Positions 43,794-53,930 of a stretch of 64,000 bases of DNA are shown piece by piece. The position numbers were made by a program, and so were the translations under genes. Location: NCBI RefSeq assembly GCF_001437075.1, contig NZ_JQBX01000008.1:1-64000 (forward strand). Direction: 5' to 3'. The notes under the pieces were generated by a model, which was not told the origin of the DNA, ran no database searches, and was given only the letters and a program-made list of their open reading frames with translations. This DNA comes from Pediococcus stilesii (GTDB taxonomy: Bacteria; Bacillota; Bacilli; Lactobacillales; Lactobacillaceae). Every line of letters begins with the position of its first letter. Position 1 is the first letter of the stretch.

Positions 43794-45242
43794 ATGGTTA
43801 CCAATTCTAAATCAAATGCATCTAAACTTTTACTTGCCGGTGTTGCCGGTGCCGGAATGCTTGTTGCCGGCGGTTCTCAAGTAATTGCTCATGCTGATTC
43901 TGTAAAGGTACAGAAAAGCGACACAGTTTGGGCACTTTCTCAAAAATATGGCGTTTCAATCAAGAGTATCGAATCTTTAAATAATATAAATCAAAATAGT
44001 CACTTGATCTATGTTGGTCAAAAAATCGATATTCCTGAAAAAACTAATTCTGATTCAAAAGTTACTGAAGTTACTGTAAAAAGTGGTGACAGCCTTTCTC
44101 TATTAGCTGAAAAGTATGGTAGTTCAGTTAATGCGATTATGAAGGCTAATAATCTTAAGAGCTCATTGATCCTCGTTGGTCAAACTCTAAAGATTCCAGC
44201 CACAAATGAAACAACAGTGGCTCCTAGTACAACTGCTACATATGTACCTCAGGCTACTCAACAAACAACGGTTACTACAACTGTTCAACAACCGGTTGTT
44301 CAAGCAAGTAGCGCTGCGGTTGCTCAACCAGTAACCCAAGCACCAAGTAGCACAGCAACGTATGTTGCACCTTCAAGTGCCGCACCAAGTAGTGCTACAA
44401 CTTATGTTACTAGCTCGGTTGCGCCTTCAAGCGTCGCACCAAGTAGTGCTGCAACTTATGTTGCCAGTTCTGCAGCTCCTTCGAGTGTTGCACCAAGTTC
44501 AGTGGCAACTCAACAAGTCAGTTCAGCTGCACCAAGCAGTGCCAGCTCATACGTTGCTAGCTCTGTAGCACCATCACAAGCACCAAGTTCAGTTGCTTCT
44601 AGTCATGCAACGACAAATGCTGGCTATGCTGCAGCTTCATCCGTAGCACCAAGTTCAGCAACTACTAACCAAGTTGCTAGTTCAGCTGCACCAAGTAGCT
44701 CTGCTTCATATGTTTCAAGTAGTCAAGCACCAAGTTCGGCTGTTTCAAATGCTAACAATACAACACATGTAAGTAGTGCTGCTCCTTCATACGCTACAAG
44801 TAACAGTTCATCGGCTGTTAATACAAGTAGTGTTGCTAGTTCAGCTGCTACTTCAAGTTCAGCTACTACGGTTACACAGGATACAAGTTCAGTTACAGCA
44901 CTTGCTTCATCACTTGCCAATAATACAATTCCGTATGTTTGGGGTGGTAAGACAACTTCTGGATTTGACTGTTCAGGATTCGTTTCATATGTTTACCAAC
45001 ATGCTGCAGGTATTAGTTTGCCAAGTTACACAGTAGCTATGGAATCATATGTAACAAAGGAATCAGTTTCAGCAGCTCAACCTGGTGATTTATTATTCTG
45101 GGGTAGCGCAGGTTCAACTTATCATGTCGCTATTTACTTAGGAAATAATCAATACGCAAATGCTCCAACATTTGGTCAAAATGTAAAAGTATCGACATTA
45201 TCATCATACTTCTACCCAAGCTTTGCGGGTCGCGTAAAATAA
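43794..45242 (+). CDS. Secreted LysM - Ser/Ala-rich linker - NlpC/P60 peptidoglycan endopeptidase
   Basis: Cell-wall hydrolase (482 aa). A signal peptide (about 1-35, cleaved near AHA-DS) precedes two LysM peptidoglycan-binding domains (about 36-80 and 92-136). A linker of about 220 residues follows, nearly all Ala, Ser, Pro, Thr and Val, with recurring APSS units. The NlpC/P60 domain (about 370-482) has catalytic C393 (GFDCSGF) and H444 (YHVAIYLG) and probably cuts gamma-D-Glu-diaminoacid bonds in stem peptides. AAGGAG lies 13 nt before the ATG, which is rather far. Confidence 0.93.
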   Translation: MVTNSKSNASKLLLAGVAGAGMLVAGGSQVIAHADSVKVQKSDTVWALSQKYGVSIKSIESLNNINQNSHLIYVGQKIDIPEKTNSDSKVTEVTVKSGDSLSLLAEKYGSSVNAIMKANNLKSSLILVGQTLKIPATNETTVAPSTTATYVPQATQQTTVTTTVQQPVVQASSAAVAQPVTQAPSSTATYVAPSSAAPSSATTYVTSSVAPSSVAPSSAATYVASSAAPSSVAPSSVATQQVSSAAPSSASSYVASSVAPSQAPSSVASSHATTNAGYAAASSVAPSSATTNQVASSAAPSSSASYVSSSQAPSSAVSNANNTTHVSSAAPSYATSNSSSAVNTSSVASSAATSSSATTVTQDTSSVTALASSLANNTIPYVWGGKTTSGFDCSGFVSYVYQHAAGISLPSYTVAMESYVTKESVSAAQPGDLLFWGSAGSTYHVAIYLGNNQYANAPTFGQNVKVSTLSSYFYPSFAGRVK

Positions 45243-45281
45243 AAAGTATTGTGCAATTAATTAATATCAATAAGAATTATA

Positions 45282-45311
45282 AAGCCAATCCGATACCGGA
45301 TTGGCTTTTTT
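45282..45311 (+). terminator. Terminator of the NlpC/P60 gene
   Basis: A perfect 11-bp stem (45282-45292 with 45297-45307), loop ATAC and a T run. Confidence 0.93.
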
Positions 45312-45377
45312 GCTTTAAAAAGATTTGATTTAACCATCATTGATAAAGATAGTTTATTTTATAAAAAAATTTGGCTA

Positions 45378-45427
45378 TAAAAAAATCCGTTGTCAATGAT
45401 CAGATGACTCGATCGTTGACAACGGAT
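45378..45427 (-). terminator. Terminator of rpoY-rnjA
   Basis: On the minus strand a 17-bp stem with one G-T pair (45411-45427 with 45385-45401) is followed by a T run. It faces the plus-strand terminator at 45282-45311, so the convergent genes are separated. Confidence 0.92.
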
Positions 45428-45461
45428 TGGTTAGAAATATTCTTAATCATTTAAAAGGGAA

Positions 45462-47138
45462 CTAGTCCATAATTAACATAGGAATGATAACAGGATGACG
45501 TTCCGTTTGATCGTAAAGAAACTTTTGAAGATCATCGATGATTGCTCGATTGATGGATGCTTCATTAGCGTGCGGATTTCGCATTGCCTGTCGGATTGTT
45601 GCAAACATTCTACGTCGACCTTCATTGATAAGTTCGCCTGATTCACGCATGTAGACAAATCCTCTAGATAGAAGGTCGGGACCGGATTCAATCATTTTCG
45701 TTTTGAGGTTAATGGTGGCTACCACAACGACTAAGCCTTCTTCGGATAGCAACTGACGATCGCGGAGAACTACGTTACCTATATCACCAATGCCGTTTCC
45801 ATCCACATAAACGTCACCAGCGTTAAAATGACCTGAACGTCGAGCGGAATCTTTGGTTAGCGCAAGCACATCTCCATTAGACATAATAAAGCTATTTTCG
45901 AAGGGAACATCACAGTCATGGGCCAGCTCAGTATGGAGTTGTAACATTCTGTATTCTCCGTGAATTGGCATAAAGTACTTAGGCTTCATTAAACGGAGCA
46001 TCAGTTTCTGTTCATCTTGACCACCATGGCCAGATGTATGAATATTATTTACTTTTCCATGAATTACGCGGGCGCCGGCTTCTTCGAGTTCATTAATAAC
46101 GTTATTAACGCTGATCGTATTTCCGGGGATCGGATTACTAGAAAAGACAACGGTATCATCTGGCTGAATTGAAATTTGTCGGTGAGTACCATTTGCAATC
46201 CGACTGAGAGCAGCCATTGGTTCACCCTGAGATCCAGTACACATAATTAGTACCTTATCGGCTGGAAGATGTCTAATCTCTTCAGCATCGACTAACGCAT
46301 CATCAGGAATGTTCAAATAACCTAACTCACGTCCATTAACTAATGCCGCTTCCATTGAACGACCAAAAACTGCGATTTTTCGGCCATGCTTTAACGCGGC
46401 TTCTGAAGCCATTTGAATTCTTGAAATATTTGAAGCAAAAGTGGCAAATATAATCCGACCTTCAACTTCCTCAAAAATTTTTCGAATAGACTTTCCGACC
46501 CAGCGTTCGGATTTGGTAAATTCATCTCTTTCGGCATTTGTACTGTCGGACATCAGCAAAAGGACGCCTTCTTCACCTAGTTTTGCCATTTTTTGAAGAT
46601 TAGGCGGCTGATGAGTCGTCGGGGTAAGATCAAACTTGTAATCACCCGTTTCGACAATCACTCCAGAAGGGGTGTGAACCGCCACACCAAGCGTATCTGG
46701 GATAGAATGCGTTGTTCTGAAAAAACTAACACTAGTCTTTGGAAACTTAATTACGGTATCTTCATTAATTTCATGAATTTCCGTAGTTTTGAGTAATCCG
46801 TGTTCTTCAAGTTTACCGCGGATGAGGGCGGCAGCAAGTGGACTAGCATAAATCGGTACGTTAATTTGTTGTAGTAAAAACGGAATACCACCGATATGAT
46901 CTTCATGACCATGGGTGATAACAAGAGCTTTTATTTTTTGCTGATTTGCAACTAAAAATTGATAGTCAGGGATAACGTAATCAATTCCTAACAGTTCATC
47001 CTCAGGAAACTTGATACCGGCATCAACAACTATAATTTCATCTTGAAATTGGATTCCATAGGTGTTCTTTCCAATTTCGTTTAGACCACCAATCGCGTAA
47101 ACGGCGGTCTCATTGTTTTTGATATTAATTTTACCCAT
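45462..47138 (-). CDS. rnjA: Ribonuclease J1
   Basis: Metallo-beta-lactamase/beta-CASP ribonuclease (558 aa) with endo- and 5'-3' exonuclease activity in mRNA decay and rRNA maturation. The metal motif is complete: H76-G-H78-E-D80-H81 in [42 protein letters not shown] and [33 protein letters not shown] follow. Linkage to rpoY marks it as the J1 paralogue. ATG 47138 has its SD (GGAG) in the last codons of rpoY. A second, degenerate RNase J is at 59944-61659. Confidence 0.96.
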   Translation of the reverse strand: MGKINIKNNETAVYAIGGLNEIGKNTYGIQFQDEIIVVDAGIKFPEDELLGIDYVIPDYQFLVANQQKIKALVITHGHEDHIGGIPFLLQQINVPIYASPLAAALIRGKLEEHGLLKTTEIHEINEDTVIKFPKTSVSFFRTTHSIPDTLGVAVHTPSGVIVETGDYKFDLTPTTHQPPNLQKMAKLGEEGVLLLMSDSTNAERDEFTKSERWVGKSIRKIFEEVEGRIIFATFASNISRIQMASEAALKHGRKIAVFGRSMEAALVNGRELGYLNIPDDALVDAEEIRHLPADKVLIMCTGSQGEPMAALSRIANGTHRQISIQPDDTVVFSSNPIPGNTISVNNVINELEEAGARVIHGKVNNIHTSGHGGQDEQKLMLRLMKPKYFMPIHGEYRMLQLHTELAHDCDVPFENSFIMSNGDVLALTKDSARRSGHFNAGDVYVDGNGIGDIGNVVLRDRQLLSEEGLVVVVATINLKTKMIESGPDLLSRGFVYMRESGELINEGRRRMFATIRQAMRNPHANEASINRAIIDDLQKFLYDQTERHPVIIPMLIMD

Positions 47139-47142
47139 AAGC

Positions 47143-47358
47143 CTAATACTCCACTAGCTTATAATTTACACCTTGTTGTTCGTACTCTAATGCCTTACCT
47201 GTAAGTAACTCGATTTGTTCTAAATTAAAATCGGGGTTGTGGTCCTCAATCCGTTTAATTGCTTCCGGCTTGGATTCGGCATCAATGTATAATGAGCGCG
47301 TGTTCTCACGACGAGGTGTTTCTTTTTTTGAATCTTGATAATAAATTTTAAAAATCAT
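47143..47358 (-). CDS. rpoY: RNA polymerase epsilon subunit
   Basis: A 71-aa auxiliary RNA polymerase subunit (formerly YkzG/DUF1447) specific to Firmicutes. The N-terminus [29 protein letters not shown] and the tail [22 protein letters not shown] are characteristic. ATG 47358 has GAAGGAAG upstream; the longer frame to 47421 adds only AT-rich, non-conserved sequence. It precedes rnjA by 4 bp, the conserved rpoY-rnjA pair. Confidence 0.95.
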   Translation of the reverse strand: MIFKIYYQDSKKETPRRENTRSLYIDAESKPEAIKRIEDHNPDFNLEQIELLTGKALEYEQQGVNYKLVEY

Positions 47359-47424
47359 GTGTTTTTCTTCCTTCTTTCGTAAAAATATGTTCAAATAAAA
47401 ATAAAAGTTTTGCCCGTTCAATAA

Positions 47425-47440
47425 GTTGTATTACTACAAC
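47425..47440. promoter_or_regulatory. Inverted repeat in the rpoY / 47515 divergent region
   Basis: GTTGTATTACTACAAC is a perfect palindrome with 6-bp arms and a 4-nt centre, between two divergent genes. It could be an operator or a chance match in AT-rich DNA. Confidence 0.3.
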
Positions 47441-47514
47441 GCATCTTTTAACATTCTATCATAGAGACTAATATAAGTATAGAAACATAGGCCTAGAGCA
47501 TGGAGGTGTAATAA

Positions 47515-47988
47515 GTGGGAGCATGGATAATTTTTCTGCTAATAATAATCGTTCTTTTTTTGCTGGTTGGTTTATATGTAAAAAAGAAAAGAATTGCTAA
47601 AGCAGCGACAATAGTCAGAAATTCAAGTGAGACAATTGTTGATGATGCGATGAAGTTTGTTGCTGAAACTTCGAAAAATTTTGGAGTTAGCTTTTCTGGA
47701 ACAAAGGGAAATTCGGTGGCAGATGTCTGGGGACAATTAGTCGTCGGATTTAATTATAAAGCAGAGGTTACTCAAGAGTTGAGTGATACTAAAAACATTT
47801 CTGGGGTTAGAGAAAAGATTGATTTAGCATTGAAAGATTATAGTAAAGAACATCATCTTGAAGATCGTGAAGGCCCTTTGTTACGAGTTTCGGATATTTG
47901 GATTAACGATCGAACACTCGATATAGACGTGGTTTACCTAATTAATCAACAAACAAAAGACTATCTAAAAGATCTCAGTAAATTATAA
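47515..47988 (+). CDS. Membrane-anchored protein of unknown function
   Basis: A 157-aa protein with one N-terminal membrane helix (about 3-22, AWIIFLLIIIVLFLLVGLYV) followed by KKKR, so the rest probably faces the cytoplasm. The soluble part is mixed alpha/beta with ISGVREKIDLALKDYSKEHHLEDREGPLLRVSDIWINDRTLDIDVVYL. I do not recognise the family. GTG 47515 follows GGAGGTG (47502-47508) with good spacing, which supports real translation. TTTAAC and TAATAT, 16 bp apart, lie just upstream. It is divergent from rpoY and convergent with def. Confidence 0.72.
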   Translation: MGAWIIFLLIIIVLFLLVGLYVKKKRIAKAATIVRNSSETIVDDAMKFVAETSKNFGVSFSGTKGNSVADVWGQLVVGFNYKAEVTQELSDTKNISGVREKIDLALKDYSKEHHLEDREGPLLRVSDIWINDRTLDIDVVYLINQQTKDYLKDLSKL

Positions 47989-48033
47989 TTGGGTATTATG
48001 TTTAAAAGTAATTAAAATGACAATGATAGTAAT

Positions 48034-48068
48034 AAAAAGAGGCTCTGACAAAAATTTGCCAGAACCTC
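48034..48068 (-). terminator. Terminator of def
   Basis: A 14-bp stem with two mismatches (48055-48068 with 48039-48052) is followed by TTTTT on the minus strand, about 40 bp behind the def stop codon. Confidence 0.75.
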
Positions 48069-48106
48069 CCCGATTTAATTTTAGAACCCCTTTAAATGTC
48101 TAACGG

Positions 48107-48661
48107 TTAGCCGATTAAGATTGCGCCTTCTTCAATATCTAATGGATCTTTTTTATTGATATGATCGTAAAATAAAGTTCCCTTGAGATGATCAATTTCA
48201 TGCTGACAAACAATCGCGGGATAATCGCGAAGTTTAATAGTTTTTTCTTCACCATCAAGAGTTTGATAGCGAATAGTGATGCGATCGTGGCGAGGAACGT
48301 AGCCCGGGACATCTTTATCAACAGATAAACAGCCTTCGCCTTCTTCAAGTGCAGCAACCTGCACGGACTGACTAATGATAACGGGATTAACCAACGTTTC
48401 TTCAAAAACAATCTCGTTTTCTGGACCGGGAACTAACACTGATGCCATTTGTATGGAAAGTCCAATTTGTGGGGCGGCGAGTCCTACGCCTGCACGTAAA
48501 TGGTATTTTTCAGCAATTTTGGGGTCCTGACTGTTTTTTAAGTATTCCATCATTTCATTTGCCACTTTAATATATTTGGCATCAAGCGGAAATGATAGCT
48601 TTTCTGCGCGTTTACGCAAAACGGGATTCCCGTCTCGAGTTATATCGTTCATTTTAATCAA
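48107..48661 (-). CDS. def: Peptide deformylase
   Basis: Metalloenzyme (184 aa) that removes the formyl group from nascent proteins. The three motifs are [18 protein letters not shown] and [12 protein letters not shown], giving the Cys and two His metal ligands and the catalytic Glu. The insertion and length fit type 2 deformylases of Gram-positives. TTG 48661 is chosen because GGAGG lies 7-8 nt upstream and gives [24 protein letters not shown] 48652 is the alternative. Confidence 0.95.
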   Translation of the reverse strand: MIKMNDITRDGNPVLRKRAEKLSFPLDAKYIKVANEMMEYLKNSQDPKIAEKYHLRAGVGLAAPQIGLSIQMASVLVPGPENEIVFEETLVNPVIISQSVQVAALEEGEGCLSVDKDVPGYVPRHDRITIRYQTLDGEEKTIKLRDYPAIVCQHEIDHLKGTLFYDHINKKDPLDIEEGAILIG

Positions 48662-48690
48662 GATAAAAACCTCCAATTCATCTATTTGTT

Positions 48691-48718
48691 AGTATAATAT
48701 AAAATAACCGTAGGACAA
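48691..48718 (-). promoter_or_regulatory. Promoter of def
   Basis: On the minus strand, TTGTCC (48713-48718) and TATACT (48691-48696) are 16 bp apart. A plus-strand TATAAT (48693-48698) overlaps it and could serve the divergent UPF0223 gene, though it lacks a good -35. Confidence 0.6.
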
Positions 48719-48741
48719 AATAAATCTTAAAGGAATCAGAC

Positions 48742-49041
48742 ATGAGCATAAAAGAGAACTTTTCATATCCAATGGATGAACGTTGGAACATTAATGAATT
48801 AACTGATGTTATAAATTTTTTTGCGACGATTGAAAAAGCCTATGACAAGGGTGTAAGTCGAGAGCGGTTGAATGATCAATACAAAAAGTTTAAACAAGTT
48901 GTTCCTAATAAAAGTGAAGAAAAACGAATTTTTAGAGAATTTCAGAGTAATTCTGGAATGCAGCCTTTTTTAGCTATAAAGCAACTTAAAGACTCAGAAA
49001 AAAGAAAAATCAAGGTGGAAGTCGATGAAAAAAATCGATAA
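48742..49041 (+). CDS. UPF0223 family protein
   Basis: A 99-aa helical protein of unknown function resembling YktA (UPF0223): FSYPMDERWNINELTDVINFFATIEKAYDKGVSRERLNDQYKKFKQVVPNKSEEKRIFREFQ. In lactobacilli and Bacillus it regularly precedes the inositol-monophosphatase-like gene and typA, as here, and it overlaps the next gene by 17 nt. Confidence 0.9.
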   Translation: MSIKENFSYPMDERWNINELTDVINFFATIEKAYDKGVSRERLNDQYKKFKQVVPNKSEEKRIFREFQSNSGMQPFLAIKQLKDSEKRKIKVEVDEKNR

Positions 49042-49810
49042 GAGTGATCTAATCCGATTAGATGCAGAAATAGTAAATTTTTTAAATGTGGATCGGCAAT
49101 TTATTCTAAATAGAATGACAGAACACTTAAAGGTTGATGAAAAAACCAGTCGGCGAGATTTAGTAACGCAACTTGATCGTGAAAATCAAGCTAAAATAAT
49201 TCAAAAATTAAAACAGTTGCTACCAGACTCAAAAATATTGGCGGAAGAGAAACAAAGTGGTATTGAAAATGATAAAGGACTAATGTGGGTAATTGATCCA
49301 ATTGATGGAACGATGAACTTTGTTAAACAACAAGAAGATTTTGCGGTAATGATTGCTTTGTATGAAGATGGGCAGCCTCTATTGGGATACATTTATGATA
49401 TTATGCGCGATGTATTGGTTCATGGTGGGAAGGGGATCGGAAAAGTTTTTAATAACGAAATCGAAATTAAACAACCCCAAAACATTGAGTTAGATGATGG
49501 ATTAATTGGTCTAAGTGGTCCGATGCTGGTTCGAAATGTTTATCATTTTCAAGAAATTGAAGAAATAAGTCTTGGAACTCGGGTTTTAGGCAGTGCTGGC
49601 ATTGAATTAATAAGAGTCTTGCTTGGGAAACAAGTTGGTTACATTTCACATTTAAAACCATGGGATTTTGCAGCTGGAAACGCTTTAGCACCGGTGCTTA
49701 ATTTAAAACTGCGTTATATTGACGACACAGCTGTTAATGTGCTAAAATCGGGCGTTGTACTAGTTGCTACGAAAAAAGCATATTCTGCTATAATAAACAT
49801 AGTAGATTAG
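49025..49810 (+). CDS. Inositol monophosphatase family protein
   Basis: A 261-aa Mg2+-dependent sugar-phosphate phosphatase of the FIG/IMPase fold. The metal ligands are in AEEKQ and WVIDPIDGTMNFV, and the C-terminal PWDFAAGNAL motif is present. Substrate could be inositol phosphate, NADP(H) or another small phosphate. The family name SuhB is often applied, but the substrate is not readable. ATG 49025 overlaps the UPF0223 gene. Confidence 0.9.
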   Translation: MKKIDKSDLIRLDAEIVNFLNVDRQFILNRMTEHLKVDEKTSRRDLVTQLDRENQAKIIQKLKQLLPDSKILAEEKQSGIENDKGLMWVIDPIDGTMNFVKQQEDFAVMIALYEDGQPLLGYIYDIMRDVLVHGGKGIGKVFNNEIEIKQPQNIELDDGLIGLSGPMLVRNVYHFQEIEEISLGTRVLGSAGIELIRVLLGKQVGYISHLKPWDFAAGNALAPVLNLKLRYIDDTAVNVLKSGVVLVATKKAYSAIINIVD

Positions 49811-49817
49811 CGTTAAG

Positions 49818-49847
49818 CTGTGACTATCAAGGGTCACAGGTTTTTTT
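49818..49847 (+). terminator. Terminator between the phosphatase gene and typA
   Basis: A 7-bp CTGTGAC/GTCACAG stem and seven T residues, directly behind the phosphatase stop. typA starts 37 bp later, so some readthrough or a very close promoter is needed. Confidence 0.8.
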
Positions 49848-49883
49848 ATGTTAAACCATTGAAAAACGAAAGGGAGAAACATT

Positions 49884-51728
49884 TTGAATTTAAGAGACGA
49901 TATTAGAAATATTGCAATTATTGCCCACGTTGACCACGGTAAAACAACCTTGGTTAATGAATTATTAAAACAATCGGATACGTTGGACGAACATGTTCAG
50001 ATTGAAGATCGTGCATTGGATTCCAATGCTATTGAGCGAGAACGCGGAATTACAATTCTTTCAAAGAATACGGCGGTTCGCTATGGAGACCGTCAAATCA
50101 ACATTCTTGATACACCCGGACATGCCGACTTTGGTGGCGAAGTTGAACGAATCATGCGAATGGTTGATGGTGTCTTGCTCGTTGTTGATGCTTTTGAAGG
50201 AACAATGCCACAAACTCGCTTTGTTCTAAAAAAAGCCTTGGAACAACATTTAACACCGATTGTTGTTGTCAATAAGATTGACCGTCCTGGTGCACGTCCT
50301 GAAGAAGTTGTGGATGAAGTGCTTGATCTATTTATTGAATTAGGTGCCGATGAAGATCAATTGGAATTCCCTGTGGTCTATGCTTCAGCTATTAATGGAA
50401 CGTCCAGTTTTTCATCTGATCCTTCTGATCAAGAACATACAATGAAGCCTATTTTTGACACAATTGTGGATACAATTCCAGCGCCAGAGGATACATCTGC
50501 CGAACCATTACAATTTCAAGTAGCATTACTAGATTATAATGATTTCGTTGGTCGAATCGGAATTGGTCGTGTATTCCGTGGCAAAATCAAAGTTGGTGAT
50601 AATGTTTCGGTCCTTAAGCTTGATGGAACTAAGAAAAATTTCCGTGTTACTAAACTCTTTGGTTTCTTTGGATTAAAGCGTTTAGAGATCAAAGAAGCTA
50701 AAGCCGGAGATTTAATTGCGGTTTCAGGAATGGAAGATATTTTCGTTGGGGAAACAGTAGCCGATGCAGAACATCCAGAAGCTTTACCAATTCTCCGGAT
50801 TGACGAACCAACACTACAAATGACTTTCAGAACTAATGATTCTCCATTTGCTGGTCGTGAAGGTAAATTCGTAACTTCTCGTCAATTAGAACAACGTTTG
50901 AAGTTGGAACTTCATACCGATGTTTCATTACGAGTTGATGACACTGATGATCCTGGAGCATGGATTGTATCTGGTCGTGGGGAGCTACATCTATCAATTT
51001 TAATCGAAACACTTCGTCGAGAAGGATATGAACTGCAGGCTTCTCGTCCAGAAGTAATTCTAAAAGAAGTGGACGGCAAGATGTGCGAACCGTTCGAATT
51101 GGTTCAAATCGATACTCCTGACGAATATACTGGTTCAGTAATTGATTCACTTTCACAGCGTAAGGGTGAAATGAAAAATATGGAATCGACGGATAATGGA
51201 CAAACACGTCTAACATTCTTGGCTCCATCACGCGGTTTGATTGGTTATTCAACAGAATTCCTTTCAATGACTCGTGGATATGGAATTATGAATCATACGT
51301 TCCAAGAATATCTACCAGTTATCAAGAACTGGAATCCTGGACGTCGTAATGGTACATTAGTTTCAATTAACTCTGGAAAAGTTACAACGTATGCGATTAT
51401 GGCGGTTCAAGACCGTGGAACAATCTTCACGGACGCTGGTACAGAAGTTTATGAAGGAATGATCATTGGTCAAAACAGCCGCGAAAACGATATTTCAGTT
51501 AATATCACCCGTGGACGTAATCAAACGAACGTGCGTGCTGCTGGTTCAGAAGATATTGCCAAAGTTAAGACTCCAGTTCATATGTCGCTTGAGGAATCAT
51601 TAGAATTCCTAAACGAAGATGAATATTGTGAGATCACTCCAGATCATATTCGTTTACGTAAACAAATTTTAAATACGAACGAACGTGAAAAAGCTGCTAA
51701 GAAACGCAAAATGGCTGCTAGAAAATAA
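49884..51728 (+). CDS. typA: Ribosome-binding GTPase TypA/BipA
   Basis: Translational GTPase (614 aa) aiding 50S assembly and stress or low-temperature growth. G1 is [11 protein letters not shown]3 DTPGHADF and G4 [12 protein letters not shown]-like domains follow and the BipA-specific C-terminal domain is present ([35 protein letters not shown]). It begins with TTG 49884 behind AGGGAG. Confidence 0.96.
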   Translation: MNLRDDIRNIAIIAHVDHGKTTLVNELLKQSDTLDEHVQIEDRALDSNAIERERGITILSKNTAVRYGDRQINILDTPGHADFGGEVERIMRMVDGVLLVVDAFEGTMPQTRFVLKKALEQHLTPIVVVNKIDRPGARPEEVVDEVLDLFIELGADEDQLEFPVVYASAINGTSSFSSDPSDQEHTMKPIFDTIVDTIPAPEDTSAEPLQFQVALLDYNDFVGRIGIGRVFRGKIKVGDNVSVLKLDGTKKNFRVTKLFGFFGLKRLEIKEAKAGDLIAVSGMEDIFVGETVADAEHPEALPILRIDEPTLQMTFRTNDSPFAGREGKFVTSRQLEQRLKLELHTDVSLRVDDTDDPGAWIVSGRGELHLSILIETLRREGYELQASRPEVILKEVDGKMCEPFELVQIDTPDEYTGSVIDSLSQRKGEMKNMESTDNGQTRLTFLAPSRGLIGYSTEFLSMTRGYGIMNHTFQEYLPVIKNWNPGRRNGTLVSINSGKVTTYAIMAVQDRGTIFTDAGTEVYEGMIIGQNSRENDISVNITRGRNQTNVRAAGSEDIAKVKTPVHMSLEESLEFLNEDEYCEITPDHIRLRKQILNTNEREKAAKKRKMAARK

Positions 51729-51745
51729 AGTATCAATTAAATTAA

Positions 51746-51788
51746 AAAACGAACGGGGCTGGTGTTTGCCAACCTGGTTCGTTTTTTT
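51746..51788 (+). terminator. Terminator of typA
   Basis: An imperfect stem beginning AACGAAC and closing GTTCGTT, with GGGGCTGG/CCAACCTG inner pairing, is followed by seven T residues. Confidence 0.88.
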
Positions 51789-51839
51789 ATACGGAAAAAA
51801 CGAATAAAAGTTTAATTTCTTTAACATCTCTAAAGTATT

Positions 51840-51869
51840 TTGGCACCATATTGGCGGTTAGGATATAAT
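51840..51869 (+). promoter_or_regulatory. Strong promoter of the ftsW operon
   Basis: TTGGCA (51840-51845) and a perfect TATAAT (51864-51869) are 18 bp apart, 38 bp before the ftsW ATG. Confidence 0.78.
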
Positions 51870-51906
51870 AGAATAGGTATTCCGCAAGGTAAAGGGTGAA
51901 AAAGAA

Positions 51907-53109
51907 ATGCAAAGAATTTTAAGTTGGTTTCCACGAAAAATGAAAGAACGACTACCATATATAGATCTATGGGTGACAATTCCTTATATATTATTAAGTA
52001 TCTTGGGAATCGTCATGGTTTATTCAGCAAGTGCTGATTTTTATATTCAAAATGGAATTAGTGCCAAAAGTTATTTACTTAAGCAGGCAGTTTGGGTAAT
52101 GGTTGGTTTAGTCATCACGTTTTTAATATTTGCTATAAATAAAAAGGGCCTTAGAAATAAACGGCTAATTCAAATTGCGTCAATTGTATTAATAATTGCT
52201 TCAATCTACTTAGTTTTATTTGGGTCTAATACTAATGGTGCGACCGGATGGATTTATATCGGATCGTTTGGAATTCAGCCTGCAGAATATTTAAAGCTAT
52301 TCATTATTTTGTATCTATCAAACATCTTATCTCTTCATCAAAATCGAATTGAACTTGGAGAGGATATTTCTTCAAAGACAACGTGGAGTCCGGCAGTTTT
52401 AGTAGGATTCTTAATCGTATTAAATTTTCTCCAACACGATTTAGGTGGTTCAGTCATTAATGCGTCAATTGCTATCGTTATTTTTCTGGCTGCGGGTAGT
52501 AATTATCGAAGAAGTGTTGCCGGGATTTTTATTGGGTTGGCCAGTTTTTTTGCCCTTTTAACAACTTTTGCATCAAAAATTGATGTTAATACACCAAACT
52601 ATATGCTTCAAAGAATCGTTGGCTTCGCGCATCCGTTTGAACTATCTAAAGGGGCCGGAAATCAACTTGTAAATTCTTATTACGCGTTAGGAAATGGTGG
52701 AATTTTTGGGGTAGGTCTGGGAAATAGCATTCAGAAAAAGGGGTATCTACCGGAGGCCAATACTGATTTTATTATGTCGGTTATTGCTGAAGAATTAGGA
52801 CTGATAATGGTCGTAATTATTATTTCGGTATTATTTATTATTATAATACGGTCAATCATTATTGGGACACGCTCAACAAAAATGTATGATACCTTAGTCT
52901 GTTATGGAATCGCTACTTATTTGGTAGTGCAAACCTTTTTTAACGTTGGAGGGATCACAGGACTAATTCCAATTACGGGAGTTACATTTCCTTTTATTAG
53001 TTATGGTGGTTCAAGTATGATGGTTTTATCGGCCACTATGGGAGTTTTGCTTAATATCAGTGCTTCACAGAAACGCGAGTTTATACAATTAGATCAGGGT
53101 GAAAATTAA
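51907..53109 (+). CDS. ftsW: SEDS peptidoglycan polymerase FtsW
   Basis: SEDS-family glycosyltransferase (400 aa, about ten helices) that polymerises lipid II at the septum with the class B PBP. Typical segments are IVMVYSASADF, NGATGWIYIGSFGIQPAEYLKL, YYALGNGGIFGVGLGNSIQKKGYLPEANTDFIMSVIAEELG and FPFISYGGSSMMV. FtsW rather than RodA is favoured by gene order (typA-ftsW-ylbG) but the two cannot be fully separated by eye. Confidence 0.92.
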   Translation: MQRILSWFPRKMKERLPYIDLWVTIPYILLSILGIVMVYSASADFYIQNGISAKSYLLKQAVWVMVGLVITFLIFAINKKGLRNKRLIQIASIVLIIASIYLVLFGSNTNGATGWIYIGSFGIQPAEYLKLFIILYLSNILSLHQNRIELGEDISSKTTWSPAVLVGFLIVLNFLQHDLGGSVINASIAIVIFLAAGSNYRRSVAGIFIGLASFFALLTTFASKIDVNTPNYMLQRIVGFAHPFELSKGAGNQLVNSYYALGNGGIFGVGLGNSIQKKGYLPEANTDFIMSVIAEELGLIMVVIIISVLFIIIIRSIIIGTRSTKMYDTLVCYGIATYLVVQTFFNVGGITGLIPITGVTFPFISYGGSSMMVLSATMGVLLNISASQKREFIQLDQGEN

Positions 53110-53367
53110 ATGGAAATAGTTCAACGACAAAGTATTGTTATTTTTTTTAATCAGTTAAGAAAAATTGGCCCCTTAAAAAGGGTTGGAGACATTAGCTATA
53201 TTTCAAAAGAAATGCATTACTTAATTATCTATGTAAATAAATCCAACATTGAAGAAACATTGGCAAAAATTAAAAAAATGTCATTTGTAAAAAGTGCGTA
53301 CATCTCCCCGCGAGCACGCTTACGAACGGATTATTCCAATGATGACGAGTACAAAGCAGGTGAATAA
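53110..53367 (+). CDS. ylbG: YlbG family protein (DUF2129/UPF0298)
   Basis: An 85-aa protein resembling Bacillus YlbG. QRQSIVIFFNQLRKIGPLKRVGDISYISKEMHYLIIYVN and a C-terminal KSAYISPRARLRTDY are characteristic. Function is unknown. It starts at the base after the ftsW stop and lies 2 bp from rsmD, a conserved block (ylbG-rsmD-coaD). Confidence 0.9.
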   Translation: MEIVQRQSIVIFFNQLRKIGPLKRVGDISYISKEMHYLIIYVNKSNIEETLAKIKKMSFVKSAYISPRARLRTDYSNDDEYKAGE

Positions 53368-53369
53368 AA

Positions 53370-53930
53370 ATGAGAATAATTTCCGGTGATTTTGGTGGAC
53401 GAAAATTAAAAGCAGTTCCCGGTATGAAGACCCGACCGACCACGGATAAAATTAAAGAGAACATTTTTAATATTATTGGTCCGTATTTTCAAGGTGGTAC
53501 CGTATTGGATATGTACGCCGGCAGTGGGGGATTATCAATTGAGGCGGTTTCACGAGGGATGGACCGAGCAATTTTGATTGATAAACAATTCGCTGCAATT
53601 AAAACGATTAATGAAAATATTAAAGTGACAAAATCGGCTGATCAGTTTACAGTGCTTAAGGGTGACGCCAAAAAGATAATTCACTCTTTGGCTACAAAGG
53701 AATATCAATTTGATTTGGTCTTTTTTGATCCGCCATATGCTCTTCAAACTATCGAGCAGGATATAATAGATTTAATTAAGTTACATCTTCTAAAAGAAGA
53801 TGTAACCATTATTTGTGAGATAAGTGATGAAGTTGTTTTGCCTGATAAAATTGGCTTCCTAGGGAAACAACGTGAACAACATTACGGTATCACGAAGATT
53901 GTTATTTTTAAGGGGGAACTTGAAAAATGA
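53370..53930 (+). CDS. rsmD: 16S rRNA (guanine(966)-N2)-methyltransferase RsmD
   Basis: A 186-aa SAM-dependent methyltransferase. It begins [36 protein letters not shown], has the SAM motif [19 protein letters not shown] and the catalytic FDPPYA. Its stop overlaps the coaD start (ATGA). Confidence 0.95.
   Translation: MRIISGDFGGRKLKAVPGMKTRPTTDKIKENIFNIIGPYFQGGTVLDMYAGSGGLSIEAVSRGMDRAILIDKQFAAIKTINENIKVTKSADQFTVLKGDAKKIIHSLATKEYQFDLVFFDPPYALQTIEQDIIDLIKLHLLKEDVTIICEISDEVVLPDKIGFLGKQREQHYGITKIVIFKGELEK

Noticed and set aside
44723-44920. Open frames on both strands in the Ser/Ala-rich part of the NlpC/P60 gene, and a resemblance to a repeat array
   Set aside because: They result from the repetitive APSS coding sequence. 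Units are irregular without spacers, so this is not a CRISPR array.
50833-51267. A 144-codon open frame antisense to typA
   Set aside because: No SD, no recognisable domain, and entirely within the conserved typA coding sequence.
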